The notes under the pieces: model-generated | Seen by the model: only the letters and a program-made list of their open reading frames with translations | Database searches by the model: none | Told to the model about the DNA's origin: nothing | Position numbers and translations under genes: made by a program | DNA from: Acetobacteraceae bacterium H6797 | GTDB taxonomy: Bacteria > Pseudomonadota > Alphaproteobacteria > Acetobacterales > Acetobacteraceae | Reading direction: 5' to 3' | Assembly (NCBI GenBank): GCA_015223225.1 | Contig: JADFCQ010000004.1 | Coordinates: 186,001 to 250,000, forward strand | Length of the DNA stretch: 64,000 bases | Part shown: positions 17,023 to 26,274 of the stretch, one piece after another | Layout of the letters: the number at the start of each line of letters is the position of its first letter | Position numbering within the stretch: position 1 is the first letter of the stretch

Positions 17023-18326
17023 CGGGTAACCCCCATGCTCATCCCCGTGGCCAGATTGGGGCTCAGCACATAGGCCTTCAGCACATCCTCACGATACCAG
17101 GGCTGGGCGAAACGGCTTTCCAGCATGTGGCGGACTACGCTGCCTTCCTTGAACCGGCCCAGCGCCCCGCGGGGGATGGAATGGATATGCAGGAACCAGT
17201 CCGTCCCGACCCGCCTTATCCCCTCGCTCTCCATCAGCGCCACCAGCTTCGCCGCGCCCTTGCGCGAGAGCAGGTAGCAATCGGCGCCATAACCCCGTTT
17301 GCTCGGCGAGAACTGCGCATGCAGCACCATCGCCTCCTCCATTGGGGTGAGGAAAAAGCCGCTCGGCGCATCGGCCAGCCTGGTCGAGAGATCGAGGCGG
17401 GGATTAGCGAAGATGATGTCCCAATCCTCGGGTAGCGCCATGTGCAGCAGGACGTGCGCCGGGTCGACCAGCAGTTGCATGTCATCCTCGAGGAAGACTG
17501 CCCATTCCGCCTCCCCCTCCGCGATCTCTTTCCAGACGAGATATTGCGAATACTGGTTGCCGAATGAGCCGTCCGAGATGTCGCTCAACTTCACCTTGAC
17601 CAGCCCCCTGCCCTCGGGCGGGATGTCGAGCGGTTTGTAGCCGCGCCGGAACCGCCCCTGGAGGCCGACATTCTCCAGGCTCCGCTCCGCCCGCCGGCGG
17701 CGATGGATCTCGCCCGGAATATTCACAACATAGACCGGCGTCGCGCCGCTGGAGACGACCGACGGCCCATGCTCCAGCCCATGCGGCGCCATGCTATCCA
17801 GGATAGCGAAAATCCGTGGGTGCCGCTGGCGAAGCCCGGCATCGGCCATAGGCCCTTGCAAATACTCCGCCTTGCCCAGCCGATAGGCCATGGTGAGCAC
17901 CCGCTCGCTGGGCTTCCTCACCTCCTTCGACCGCTCCCAGAGCGCCCAGGTGGCCTCGTAATCGGCGAGCGCCTCCGTCGCGTGAGAGAGAAGGTTGAGA
18001 TGGTGATTACGCGGACCGTCCCGCTCGATGGTCAGCGACGCGAAGCAATGGGCGGCGAAGATCAGGTTATTCGCCACACATAGATGATAGACATGCGTGA
18101 AGTCGGTCATGTCCTTGAGTTGATGCTGCAGGATGCCCTTCAGGATCTGCGCCCGCGCGTCTTCCTCACCGCGCTCGATCGCCTCTTCCAGCCGCTGGAG
18201 CCTGTTCACCGGCAGTGTGTAGGAGGCCTTCATTTGAGCATGAGCGCGTTCGAGCAGGGTAATCCTGGCCTTCGCCTCGGCAAGCGCCTCGGCAGGGTCT
18301 ACATCCTTCATCGCAGTGTCGGGCAT
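17007..18326 (-). CDS. Glycosyltransferase family 25-like protein
   Basis: The C-terminal half matches LPS-type family 25 glycosyltransferases: TPVYVVNIPGEIHRRRRAERSL at the start of the domain, the acidic motif VFLEDDMQLL and GYGADCYLLSRKGAAKLVALME. The N-terminal 200 residues are helical and not recognised. The start is uncertain: 18326 gives 439 residues (MPDTAMKDVDPAEAL); an ATG at 18446 adds 40 residues that look non-coding. It lies near an LpxL-type acyltransferase gene, which fits a role in surface glycolipid synthesis, but the acceptor is unknown. Confidence 0.75.
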   Translation of the reverse strand: MPDTAMKDVDPAEALAEAKARITLLERAHAQMKASYTLPVNRLQRLEEAIERGEEDARAQILKGILQHQLKDMTDFTHVYHLCVANNLIFAAHCFASLTIERDGPRNHHLNLLSHATEALADYEATWALWERSKEVRKPSERVLTMAYRLGKAEYLQGPMADAGLRQRHPRIFAILDSMAPHGLEHGPSVVSSGATPVYVVNIPGEIHRRRRAERSLENVGLQGRFRRGYKPLDIPPEGRGLVKVKLSDISDGSFGNQYSQYLVWKEIAEGEAEWAVFLEDDMQLLVDPAHVLLHMALPEDWDIIFANPRLDLSTRLADAPSGFFLTPMEEAMVLHAQFSPSKRGYGADCYLLSRKGAAKLVALMESEGIRRVGTDWFLHIHSIPRGALGRFKEGSVVRHMLESRFAQPWYREDVLKAYVLSPNLATGMSMGVTRQSRL

Positions 18327-18518
18327 TGCCGTACCGGGCCACCTTGGGCCGCACCCCGGATCGGATGCGGGAACCATCCCTATGAGAGATGATGTTCCGA
18401 TATCGAAGTCAACGGGGGCCCAAACGCCTGAATCATTGGCACACATCGACGTGACCAGCCCCGCGGTAGCTCGCGCCTAGCTGGATCGTCAGCAATGATC
18501 CGCATCAAGAAAAACGGT

Positions 18519-19409
18519 TCAGAACCGCCCTTCTTCTCCGATGCCAAGTCGGAACAGCATATGCCATTGGTCGAGCCGCGGCAGGATCCAGTCCTCGGCC
18601 ATGCTGTTCAGCAACGGCAGCCCGGCATCCAGCATGGCCCCCTCCCCTTGCTCATAAGGCAGATCGAGCGCGGGCAGGATCGTCATCCGGAAATGCGCGC
18701 CTTCCAGCCGCTCCGTCAGGGCCGGGACGATCGCCGCGCCGGTCAGCGCGGCGAAGCGCAGCGCATGGGCCATGTTGTGCCCCTTGCGCGGCATCTCCCG
18801 CCCGAAAACCGGCGCGATGACGCGTCCTTGTGCCATCTGCGCATCCATGAACATGCCGAGCACCGCTTCCCGGCGCTTCAGGATCGCAATCGCCTCGAGC
18901 GCCGAGCTTGGCCCGGGCGGCAGCATGCGCAGCTTCGAATAGGCCCGCATCCGCTCCATGATGAAGCGCGAGGCCGCCGTAGCAGGCGGCTGCACGATGG
19001 CCGCCGTCGGCTTGCCGGTAAGGCGGCCGATGCTCATCGACACCTCCCAATTGCCCACATGCAGCATCGCAAGGATCACAGGCTGCCCTGCCTGGATCAG
19101 GCGGGTCACCGTCTCGACGCTAATGACCTCCGTCCGCCCCTCATCGTCGAACTTGCTCAGCCGGCAGAGTTCGCCCGCATAACGCCCCATATTGTCGACG
19201 GCGCGGTCGAGCATCGCGGCCCGCCCCTCCTCGTCGAGTTCCGGCTTCAGCCAGGCGATATTGGCCGCCGCCCGTGCATAGGCGAGCTTCTGCCTGCGCG
19301 GCACCCGCCGGCGGGCCAAGCGGGCGCCGATGGCCGAGCAGAGCGGCGTCGGCAGCAGGCCCATGCCGTAATAGAGGCCCAAGGTCTTCGCATCGCGCAG
19401 CAGCGACAT
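18519..19409 (-). CDS. LpxL/HtrB-type lipid acyltransferase
   Basis: This 296-residue protein belongs to the lysophospholipid/lipid A acyltransferase superfamily. The catalytic HX4E motif is in MLHVGNWEVSM. QPPATAASRFIMERMR and MFMDAQMAQGRVIAPVFGRE correspond to later conserved blocks, where the substrate-binding and glycine-phenylalanine regions sit. The ATG at 19409 overlaps the stop of the upstream P450 gene (ATGA), so the two are probably translated together. The acyl donor and acceptor cannot be read from sequence; a lipid A or aminolipid acceptor is possible. Confidence 0.82.
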   Translation of the reverse strand: MSLLRDAKTLGLYYGMGLLPTPLCSAIGARLARRRVPRRQKLAYARAAANIAWLKPELDEEGRAAMLDRAVDNMGRYAGELCRLSKFDDEGRTEVISVETVTRLIQAGQPVILAMLHVGNWEVSMSIGRLTGKPTAAIVQPPATAASRFIMERMRAYSKLRMLPPGPSSALEAIAILKRREAVLGMFMDAQMAQGRVIAPVFGREMPRKGHNMAHALRFAALTGAAIVPALTERLEGAHFRMTILPALDLPYEQGEGAMLDAGLPLLNSMAEDWILPRLDQWHMLFRLGIGEEGRF

Positions 19410-20767
19410 CAGGCGCGGGTCTCGACCGCCAGCCGCACGCCGTCCCAAGGCAGCAGGGTCAGCCGAGCGCGCGGCGACGGCGTTTTGCCGGGCACGGCCC
19501 GCATCTCCAACCGTTGCAGCAGCACGGCGAGGAAAGCCGCCATCTCCGCGACGGCAATCGCCGCCCCGGCACAGACGCGCGGCCCGAGGCTGAAGGGAAT
19601 ATAGGAAAAGCGCGTGACGCGCTTCGACCAGTCGCCAAGGAAGCGCTCGGGGCGGAACGCGTTCGGCTCCTCCCAATAGCGAGGGTTGCGATGCAGGAGC
19701 CAGGGCGCTGCGATCACGATATCCCCCGGCCTTAGCGGCCAGCGGCGGATGCGGTCGGCCTGCATGGCCTCCCGCGCCAGGAAGGGCACTGGCGGATAGA
19801 GCCGCATGGTCTCGCTCAGCACCGCCCTTAAATAGGCGAGGCGCGGCAGGTCCTCTGCCGTAGGCAGGCGCCCGTCCAGCACCTCGGCCAATTCGCGCTG
19901 CGCCCGGACCATGCTCGGCCGATGCGCCGCCAGCATCCAGATCGCCCAGGGCATGACCTTGGCCGTCGTCTCGCTGCCGGCCAGGAAAAGCCCGGCCAGC
20001 TCGTCGATCATGGTCACCTCGTCCATGAGCGGCTGGCCCTGCTCGTCCTTGGCCTCGCGCAGATCGGCATAGACGCCGCCATCGCCCGGCTTCCAATCCC
20101 CGACCGCGCCGATGATCTCGCGGCGGATATTGGCAGCGAGCCGATTGGCCCGGGCATTTTGGAAATTGGTGAGCTTCGCCGGAACGCCCAAGACATAGAG
20201 CGCATCCACCGGCTCGGCGGCATCCTGAAAGGTGGTGAAATCGCTGCTGATGCGCTCGCCGCGCCGGATATCGACATTCGGCCCGAAGAGCTTGCGCAGC
20301 ATAACCCGCGCCGCCGCCTCGGCAAGGCCGAGATCGATGCGCGTTTCCCCGCCCTTCCGCCAGCTTTCCGCCAGTTCCACCGCCCCTTCGACATAGAGCG
20401 GGAAAAAATCCGGCACACGGGACGGATGCAGCAGCCGCGCCAGCACGGCCCGGCGCTTCATCACCTCTGGCCCGTCGGAAATGAAGACCGACTTCCCGAT
20501 CACCGGCCCCAGCATACGGCGCTGCAGGCGGCTCCGGCGGTCATAGATCTCCTGCCGCGTGATGAAGACGTCGCGGATCACGCCGGGGTCATTGATGAGG
20601 AGCAGCGTGCGGCGGAAGCCCTTGAGGCTCGTCACCTCCTGGGTGAAGGACTGCTGGGGGAAGACCCATAGCGCATCCCGCCTCAACCGCAGCAGGCTGG
20701 CCAGGAGCCCGCCCCGGTGATCCCGCGAAGAGGGCATAGGCGGAACGAAATCGGTATCCGCGAGCAT
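19409..20767 (-). CDS. Cytochrome P450
   Basis: A heme-thiolate monooxygenase of 452 residues. The heme-binding signature FSLGPRVCAG places the ligand at about Cys399. The I-helix has LAGSETTAK with the oxygen-activating threonine, and the K-helix ExxR is ETMR. The start ATG at 20767 is preceded by GGAG. The substrate is unknown. Coupling to the following lipid acyltransferase gene suggests a lipid-related substrate, but this is only inference. A divergent IclR regulator lies upstream. Confidence 0.92.
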   Translation of the reverse strand: MLADTDFVPPMPSSRDHRGGLLASLLRLRRDALWVFPQQSFTQEVTSLKGFRRTLLLINDPGVIRDVFITRQEIYDRRSRLQRRMLGPVIGKSVFISDGPEVMKRRAVLARLLHPSRVPDFFPLYVEGAVELAESWRKGGETRIDLGLAEAAARVMLRKLFGPNVDIRRGERISSDFTTFQDAAEPVDALYVLGVPAKLTNFQNARANRLAANIRREIIGAVGDWKPGDGGVYADLREAKDEQGQPLMDEVTMIDELAGLFLAGSETTAKVMPWAIWMLAAHRPSMVRAQRELAEVLDGRLPTAEDLPRLAYLRAVLSETMRLYPPVPFLAREAMQADRIRRWPLRPGDIVIAAPWLLHRNPRYWEEPNAFRPERFLGDWSKRVTRFSYIPFSLGPRVCAGAAIAVAEMAAFLAVLLQRLEMRAVPGKTPSPRARLTLLPWDGVRLAVETRA

Positions 20768-20999
20768 TACCGCTCCATCATCTGATCCCTCCCCTTTAGC
20801 CAATCGCGACGGGGCTGACGAGGCGGGCGTCGAGGCCGGCACCGCACAAATCCCCGACAGCCGGGCGGGCCAACAGGTCAGAAAAGCGGCATCCCGCCCA
20901 GCCTTCGCGCAAAACCATGGAAAACCGCACGAAATGCCCACTCCAGGCCTCGCCTGATGCTTGCGTGAGCGAAAAGCTGGGCGCAAACTGCCATATATC

Positions 21000-21026
21000 G
21001 GAACCACAGTTCCATTTTTTGGAACT
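21000..21026. promoter_or_regulatory. Overlapping inverted repeats, candidate IclR operator
   Basis: GGAAC (21000-21004), GTTCC (21009-21013) and TGGAAC (21020-21025) form two overlapping palindromes: GGAAC-N4-GTTCC and AGTTCCA-N5-TGGAACT. They end four bases before the ATG of the IclR gene at 21031. The position and symmetry fit a self-regulatory operator that also faces the divergent P450 promoter. Binding by this IclR protein is an inference. Confidence 0.6.
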
Positions 21027-21030
21027 TCTT

Positions 21031-21804
21031 ATGACGATCCTGGTAAGCGCCGCCGATGTCCTCCGCTGCTTCACCCCTCAGCGGCTGGAACTCACCCTGA
21101 CCGACGTGACGGCCCTGACCGGCGCGCCGAAAAGCTCGACCTCGCGCCTGCTCCGCGCCATGCGGGATGCGGGCTTCCTTGAGCTTCGGCCAGGCACGCG
21201 GCGCTACCGGCCGGGCATCCTGCTTTTCGAACTCGGCCAGACCTACCGCCGCGCCTCCACCCTCCTCGCCCGCGCCGACGAGGCCATCGCCCGGCTCTCG
21301 AAACAGTTCGGCCATACGGGCTATGTCTCGGTGCTCGACGGTCCGGAGGTTCTGGGTGTCGCGCATCATGAGGGCGATAGCGTGCTGCGCGTCGGCACGC
21401 CCATCGGCCGCCGCCTCCCCGCCTTCGCCTCCGCGACGGGCCGCGCCCTGCTCGCCCGGCTCGACGACGCGACCGTCCGCACCCTCTATCCCGAGCCGCT
21501 GAGCCCGCGGCACCCGCGTTCGCCAGGCGATGTGGAAGAGCTTCTCGCTGCCCTGAGCCAGGTGCGCTGTGAAGGCTTCGCCCTGTCGCTCGGCGAGGCC
21601 AATGAAGGCATCGGCTCCCTCGCCGTCGCGGTCGGCGAAGGCGCCACCGGCGAAGCGGTGAGCCTCTGCCTCGTCTACCCCCTTGCCACGGTTCCGGAGC
21701 CGGTGCGCGATGCCATGCGCGAAGCCCTGCTCCAGGCCGCCGCCGAGATCGCGGCGCAGGTCGATGACCCGCTCCGCACCGATTTTCACCATCACGTCAC
21801 CTGA
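21031..21804 (+). CDS. IclR family transcriptional regulator
   Basis: The 257-residue protein has an N-terminal winged helix (LTLTDVTALTGAPKSSTSRLLRAM) and the C-terminal IclR effector domain (GYVSVLDGPEVLGVAHHEG, ASATGRALLARL, LGEANEGIGSLAVAV). The ATG at 21031 is chosen because the family domain starts there; the frame is open earlier but would cover the palindromes. It lies 13 bases before the fused hydantoinase gene on the same strand and divergently from the P450 gene, so it probably controls one or both. Confidence 0.9.
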   Translation: MTILVSAADVLRCFTPQRLELTLTDVTALTGAPKSSTSRLLRAMRDAGFLELRPGTRRYRPGILLFELGQTYRRASTLLARADEAIARLSKQFGHTGYVSVLDGPEVLGVAHHEGDSVLRVGTPIGRRLPAFASATGRALLARLDDATVRTLYPEPLSPRHPRSPGDVEELLAALSQVRCEGFALSLGEANEGIGSLAVAVGEGATGEAVSLCLVYPLATVPEPVRDAMREALLQAAAEIAAQVDDPLRTDFHHHVT

Positions 21805-21817
21805 AAGATATCCGCTC

Positions 21818-24800
21818 GTGTCCTCCTCCCTGCCCGCGTGGCGCATCGGCTTCGACATCGGTGGCACCTTCACCGATTTCATTCTCTATGATACCGCCAA
21901 GGGCTCGGTCCGGCTGCACAAGCGCCTGACGACGCCGCATGACCCTTCCGAAGCCGCCCTGCTCGGCCTGGAGGAACTGGTGGCGATGGAGGGCATCAAG
22001 CTCTCGGATGTGGGCGAGATCATCCACGGCACCACGCTCGTCACCAATGCTGTCATCGAGCGCAAGGGCACGAAGCTCGGCCTGATCACGACCGAAGGCT
22101 TCCGTGACCTGCTGGAAATGGGCACCGAGCAGCGCTACGACATCTACGACCTCTTCCTGGGTTTCCCCGCGCCGCTCGTCTCACGGGATCTGCGCCTCGA
22201 AGTCGCCGAGCGCATGGATCGCGACGGCAATACCGTCACGGCCATCGACGAGGCCGAGGTCGAGCAGCGGTTGCAGGCCATTGTCGATGCGGGCTGCGAG
22301 GCCGTTGCCGTCTGCTTCCTGAACTCCTATCGCAATCCGGCGCATGAGGCGCAGGTGGGCGAGATCGCGCGACGCAAGTTCCCGCAGCTCGCTGTCTCGC
22401 TTTCCGCCGAGGTGGTCGCCGAAATCTGGGAATACCAGCGCTTCGTCACCTGCTGCGCCAATGCCTATGTACAGCCCCTGATGGACCGCTATCTGAAGCG
22501 GCTGGAGAGCGAGCTTTCCAAGCGCGGCTTCACCGGCGCGCTCCGTCTGATGCATTCGGCCGGCGGCCTAGTCTCGGCCGAGACGGCCCGCGCCTTTCCC
22601 ATCCGGCTGCTGGAATCCGGCCCCGCCGGCGGCGGCCTCGCCACGGCCCTCTTCGGTGAATTCGCCGGGAAGAAGGACGTCATTTCCTTCGATATGGGCG
22701 GCACCACGGCCAAGGCCTGCATGGTCGAAGACGGCCGCGTCGAAATTGCCCCGATGCTCGAAGCCGGTCGCGTGCACCGCTTCAGCAAGGGTTCGGGCCT
22801 GCCCATCAAGGCGCCGGTCATCGACATGATCGAGATCGGCGCGGGCGGCGGCTCCATCGCTTCCATCGACGAGGTCGGGCTGCTGAAGGTCGGCCCGCAT
22901 TCGGCCGGCTCCGACCCCGGCCCGGCCTGCTACGGCATGGGCGGCACCAAGCCGACCGTAACCGACGCCAATCTCGTACTCGGCTATTACGATCCGGGCT
23001 TCTTCCTCGGCGGCCGCATGACGCTGGATCTGCCGGGCGCCCGCAAGGCGGTCGACACCGTCGCAGCCCCGCTGAACCTCTCGACCGAGGAAGCCGCCTG
23101 GGGCATTCACAAGGTCGTCGTCGAGAGCATGGCCGCCGCCGCGCGCGTCCATCTCGTCGAGAAGGGCAAGGACCCGCGCCGTTACGCCATGGTGGGTTTC
23201 GGCGGCGCCGGCCCGGCCCATGCGACGGACGTTGCCCGCGCGCTGGGCGTCACGGAGGTGATCATCCCGCCCGCCTCAGGTGCTGCCTCCGCGCTCGGCT
23301 TCCTCGCCGCCCCGCTCTCCTTCGAGAGCGTGCGCTCGCTGCCGGTCGAATTCGCGCCGGGCTTCGATGCCGCCCGCGTCAATGCGGTCTTCGCCGAGAT
23401 CGAGGCCGAGGGCCGCAAGCACCTGCTCGCCGCCGGTGTGAAGCCCGAAGAGATCAAGGTCGAGCGCAGCGCCGACATGCGCCTGGTCGGCCAGATGCAC
23501 GACATTTCCGTGCCGATGCCCGATGGAGAGATCTCGGCCGACTCCCTCGACGAGATCAGGAAGAAATTCGTCGCCGCCTATGCCGCGCGCTATACCTCGG
23601 TCTATGAGGGCGCGCGCATGGAGGCGATCAACTTCCGCCTCCGCGTCTCCGGCTCCGTGCCGAAGCTCTCGCTCGCGGGTGCGGTCGGCGGTGGCGATGC
23701 TTCCAAGGCCATCAAGGGCGAGCGCCAGGCCTGGTTCGAGGATGGCTGGCACGCCACCAAGGTCTATGACCGCTACGCCCTGGCGACTGGCGACAAGATC
23801 GAGGGCCCGGCCATCATCGAGGAGCGTGAATCCACCACCATCGTCGCCCCCGGCGATAGCGTGATGGTCGATGAGAGCCTGAACCTGCGCATCAGCGTCG
23901 CGGTGCCGGCCCAGGCGACCGACCTCATCACCGACGAGACCCCGCTCGAGGAGGCCATCGCCCGCATCGAGGCGGACCCGATCGCGCTGGAGATCATGTG
24001 GTCTCGCCTCATCACCGTCGTGGAAGAGATGTGGCTGACCATCTGCCGCACCGCCTTCTCGCTGGTGATCTCCGAAAGCCAGGATTTCGCCACGGAACTT
24101 CTCGACCCGACCGGCGAGACGCTCGCGCATTCCCCACGCGCCATGCCCGTCTTCAACCTGACGCTACCGCTCGCGGTGAAGGCGCTGCTGGAGCGCTACC
24201 CGGCCGAGACCCTCGCCGAGGGCGACGTTCTCATCACGAACGACCCCTGGCTCTGCGCTGGCCATCTCTTCGATATTGCCATTGTCACGCCCGTCTTCCG
24301 CGAGGGCAAGCTCGTGGGCCTGATGGGCACGGTCGGGCACGTATCCGATATCGGCGGCACCCGTGATTCGCTCCGCGCGCGCGAGATCTACGAGGAAGGC
24401 TTCCAGATCCCGCCGATGAAGTTCTACGAGGCGGGCAAGCCGAATGAGTCGCTGATCCGCCTTCTCTCCGAGAACGTGCGCAACCCGAACCAGGTACTGG
24501 GAGACCTTCATTCCTTCGTCGCCGCCAACAAGCTCGGTGGCGAGCGCCTGCTGGCATTCATGGACGATTACGGCATGCGTGACCTGCGCGCGCTGGCCAC
24601 CGTCGTCCAGGGCCGGTCTGAGAAGGCCATGCGCGATGCGATCCGCGCCCTGCCGGATGGCGTCTATCACTCGACCATCTCCAACAACCCGCTCGGCAAA
24701 AAGCTCGATTATCCGCTGAAGCTCACGGTGAAGGGCGACGAGATCGAGCTGGATTTCGATGGCGCCCCGCCGCAGCTGCCGCAGGGCGGCTTGAACTCGA

Positions 24801-25645
24801 CGCTGAATTACACGGCGGCCCATGCCACCTATCCGCTGAAGTGCATGCTCACCCCTGGCGTGCGTGGAAATGCGGGCTGCTATCGCGCTTTCACCGTCAA
24901 GGCGCCGGAGGGGTCGATCCTGAACCCGAAGCGCCCGGCGGCAGTGAATATGCGCACGCGCACGGGCTGGTATCTGGCGCCGAACATTTTCCGCGCGCTC
25001 TCCGACGCGGCTCCGGATCAGGTCCAGGCCAATACCGGGCTTCCCATGGCGGCTTATGTCTACGGTCAGAACGCCGATGGCAGCATGCATTCCGACATGC
25101 TCTTCATCGGCGGCGGCCAGGGTGCCTCCTCGAAGCGCGACGGCAAGTCCGGCCTGCTCTGGCCAACCTCGGCCTCGAACACCTCCATCGAGCTTTTCGA
25201 AAGCCGCGTGCCGGTGTTGGTGACGAGCAAGGCCTATACGGTCGATTCTGGTGGGCCGGGCAAGTATCGTGGCGGCCTTGGCCAGAAGGTCACGCTGCGC
25301 AAGCTCTTCGACGATGGTATGTCCAGCCTCGTCTCGGTCTATCCGGAAGGTGTGGGTAACCCGATCGACGGCCTCTTCGGCGGGCATGCCGGTGGCAGGT
25401 CGCAGGGCCGTATTCTCACGGCGGCCGGCGAAGAGGTCGAGGATGTCGGCAGCGGCAAGCTCGTCGAAGTGACGAGCGCGGATGAGGTCGTCGAGATCAG
25501 CATTGGCGGCGGTGCCGGGTATGGCGATCCAAAGGATCGTGATCGCGCCTCGATCGAACGCGATATCCAGCTCGGCATGGTCACACCCGAACAGGCCGCG
25601 CGCGACTATGGCTACACGCCGCATCAGGCCGCAGCGGCGGAATAG
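21818..25645 (+). CDS. Fused hydantoinase A/B (5-oxoprolinase-like) protein
   Basis: This 1275-residue protein joins a HyuA-type ATPase half and a HyuB-type half, as in ATP-dependent 5-oxoprolinase and N-methylhydantoinases that open lactam or hydantoin rings. The HyuA half starts with the ATP-binding GFDIGGTFTDFILYD and has VISFDMGGTTAKACMVEDG. The HyuB half begins near residue 719 (ADPIALEIMWSRLITVVEEMW). The likely start is GTG at 21818, just before the conserved N-terminus. Whether it acts on 5-oxoproline or another cyclic amide is open. An IclR regulator lies directly upstream and a strong terminator follows. Confidence 0.9.
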   Translation: MSSSLPAWRIGFDIGGTFTDFILYDTAKGSVRLHKRLTTPHDPSEAALLGLEELVAMEGIKLSDVGEIIHGTTLVTNAVIERKGTKLGLITTEGFRDLLEMGTEQRYDIYDLFLGFPAPLVSRDLRLEVAERMDRDGNTVTAIDEAEVEQRLQAIVDAGCEAVAVCFLNSYRNPAHEAQVGEIARRKFPQLAVSLSAEVVAEIWEYQRFVTCCANAYVQPLMDRYLKRLESELSKRGFTGALRLMHSAGGLVSAETARAFPIRLLESGPAGGGLATALFGEFAGKKDVISFDMGGTTAKACMVEDGRVEIAPMLEAGRVHRFSKGSGLPIKAPVIDMIEIGAGGGSIASIDEVGLLKVGPHSAGSDPGPACYGMGGTKPTVTDANLVLGYYDPGFFLGGRMTLDLPGARKAVDTVAAPLNLSTEEAAWGIHKVVVESMAAAARVHLVEKGKDPRRYAMVGFGGAGPAHATDVARALGVTEVIIPPASGAASALGFLAAPLSFESVRSLPVEFAPGFDAARVNAVFAEIEAEGRKHLLAAGVKPEEIKVERSADMRLVGQMHDISVPMPDGEISADSLDEIRKKFVAAYAARYTSVYEGARMEAINFRLRVSGSVPKLSLAGAVGGGDASKAIKGERQAWFEDGWHATKVYDRYALATGDKIEGPAIIEERESTTIVAPGDSVMVDESLNLRISVAVPAQATDLITDETPLEEAIARIEADPIALEIMWSRLITVVEEMWLTICRTAFSLVISESQDFATELLDPTGETLAHSPRAMPVFNLTLPLAVKALLERYPAETLAEGDVLITNDPWLCAGHLFDIAIVTPVFREGKLVGLMGTVGHVSDIGGTRDSLRAREIYEEGFQIPPMKFYEAGKPNESLIRLLSENVRNPNQVLGDLHSFVAANKLGGERLLAFMDDYGMRDLRALATVVQGRSEKAMRDAIRALPDGVYHSTISNNPLGKKLDYPLKLTVKGDEIELDFDGAPPQLPQGGLNSTLNYTAAHATYPLKCMLTPGVRGNAGCYRAFTVKAPEGSILNPKRPAAVNMRTRTGWYLAPNIFRALSDAAPDQVQANTGLPMAAYVYGQNADGSMHSDMLFIGGGQGASSKRDGKSGLLWPTSASNTSIELFESRVPVLVTSKAYTVDSGGPGKYRGGLGQKVTLRKLFDDGMSSLVSVYPEGVGNPIDGLFGGHAGGRSQGRILTAAGEEVEDVGSGKLVEVTSADEVVEISIGGGAGYGDPKDRDRASIERDIQLGMVTPEQAARDYGYTPHQAAAAE

Positions 25646-25656
25646 GCCGTACGACG

Positions 25657-25691
25657 AAAAAGGCGGCTGCCCGAAGGCAGCCGCCTTTTTT
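25657..25691. terminator. Bidirectional terminator
   Basis: GGCGGCTGCC (25662-25671), loop CGAA and GGCAGCCGCC (25676-25685) form a perfect ten-base-pair stem with six T after it on the plus strand and five A before it. It can end the hydantoinase transcript on the plus strand and the small secreted-protein transcript on the minus strand. Confidence 0.93.
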
Positions 25692-25713
25692 CATTTAGAC
25701 GCTAGCTGCTCGT

Positions 25714-26094
25714 TCAGCCGTTGATGGCGTCCGAGGGAATAACGCCACCAGCGGCGGCGGCGGGGGCCTCATTCGCCGGCACCCAAATGACCTCGGCGCT
25801 GTGGCCGCTACCGACCGTCACCGGCACCAGGTTCGGGCGGGGCGCCTGGCTCTGAGCGTTCGCGCCGTAGACAGCCACGTTATCGCCGTTCAGCGCCTTC
25901 TGGTCGGCCACCACACCGCCACCGACGATGTTGTGGTTCAGGAAGCCCGGGCCGTAATCGACCACGACGGTCTCGGCATGGCCCGAGGAGATCGGGTAGT
26001 TCTGCGCGCCGAGGTCACGGGCGAAAGCGCCGTTCGAAGCGAGAGCGCCACCGGCCAGAATAGCAGCGGCGGCAAGAGTGCGGATCATGGACAT
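25714..26094 (-). CDS. Small secreted protein, paralogue 1
   Basis: A 126-residue exported protein of no family I recognise. A signal peptide (TLAAAAILAGGALASNGAFA) ends before RDLG. The mature part has GHAETVVVDYGP, HNIVGGGVV, NLVPVTVGSG, IWVPANEAPAAAAGG and no cysteine. It is strongly similar along its whole length to the next gene upstream (26275-26652). No enzymatic motif is visible. It could be a periplasmic or envelope structural protein. Confidence 0.8.
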   Translation of the reverse strand: MSMIRTLAAAAILAGGALASNGAFARDLGAQNYPISSGHAETVVVDYGPGFLNHNIVGGGVVADQKALNGDNVAVYGANAQSQAPRPNLVPVTVGSGHSAEVIWVPANEAPAAAAGGVIPSDAING

Positions 26095-26274
26095 TGTCTT
26101 CGTTCCTGTTCGTTGCCCCCTCAGGGGCTCTGGTTTCGGTTGGCGGCGATCAGCGCCGTCGTTGAGCCGTATTTGCGCTTTCGATCGGCATCATCCCATT
26201 CTCGAAGAGTGTTCCATCCCTATGCGTGGATGCATGGGCCTGGAGGGGTGGGCGATGCCGGGCGAGCAACCGGA

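Noticed and set aside
19410..20096. N-terminal extension of the acyltransferase frame into the P450 gene
   Set aside because: The frame stays open by chance inside the P450 gene. The ATGA overlap at 19409 gives the natural start and family length.
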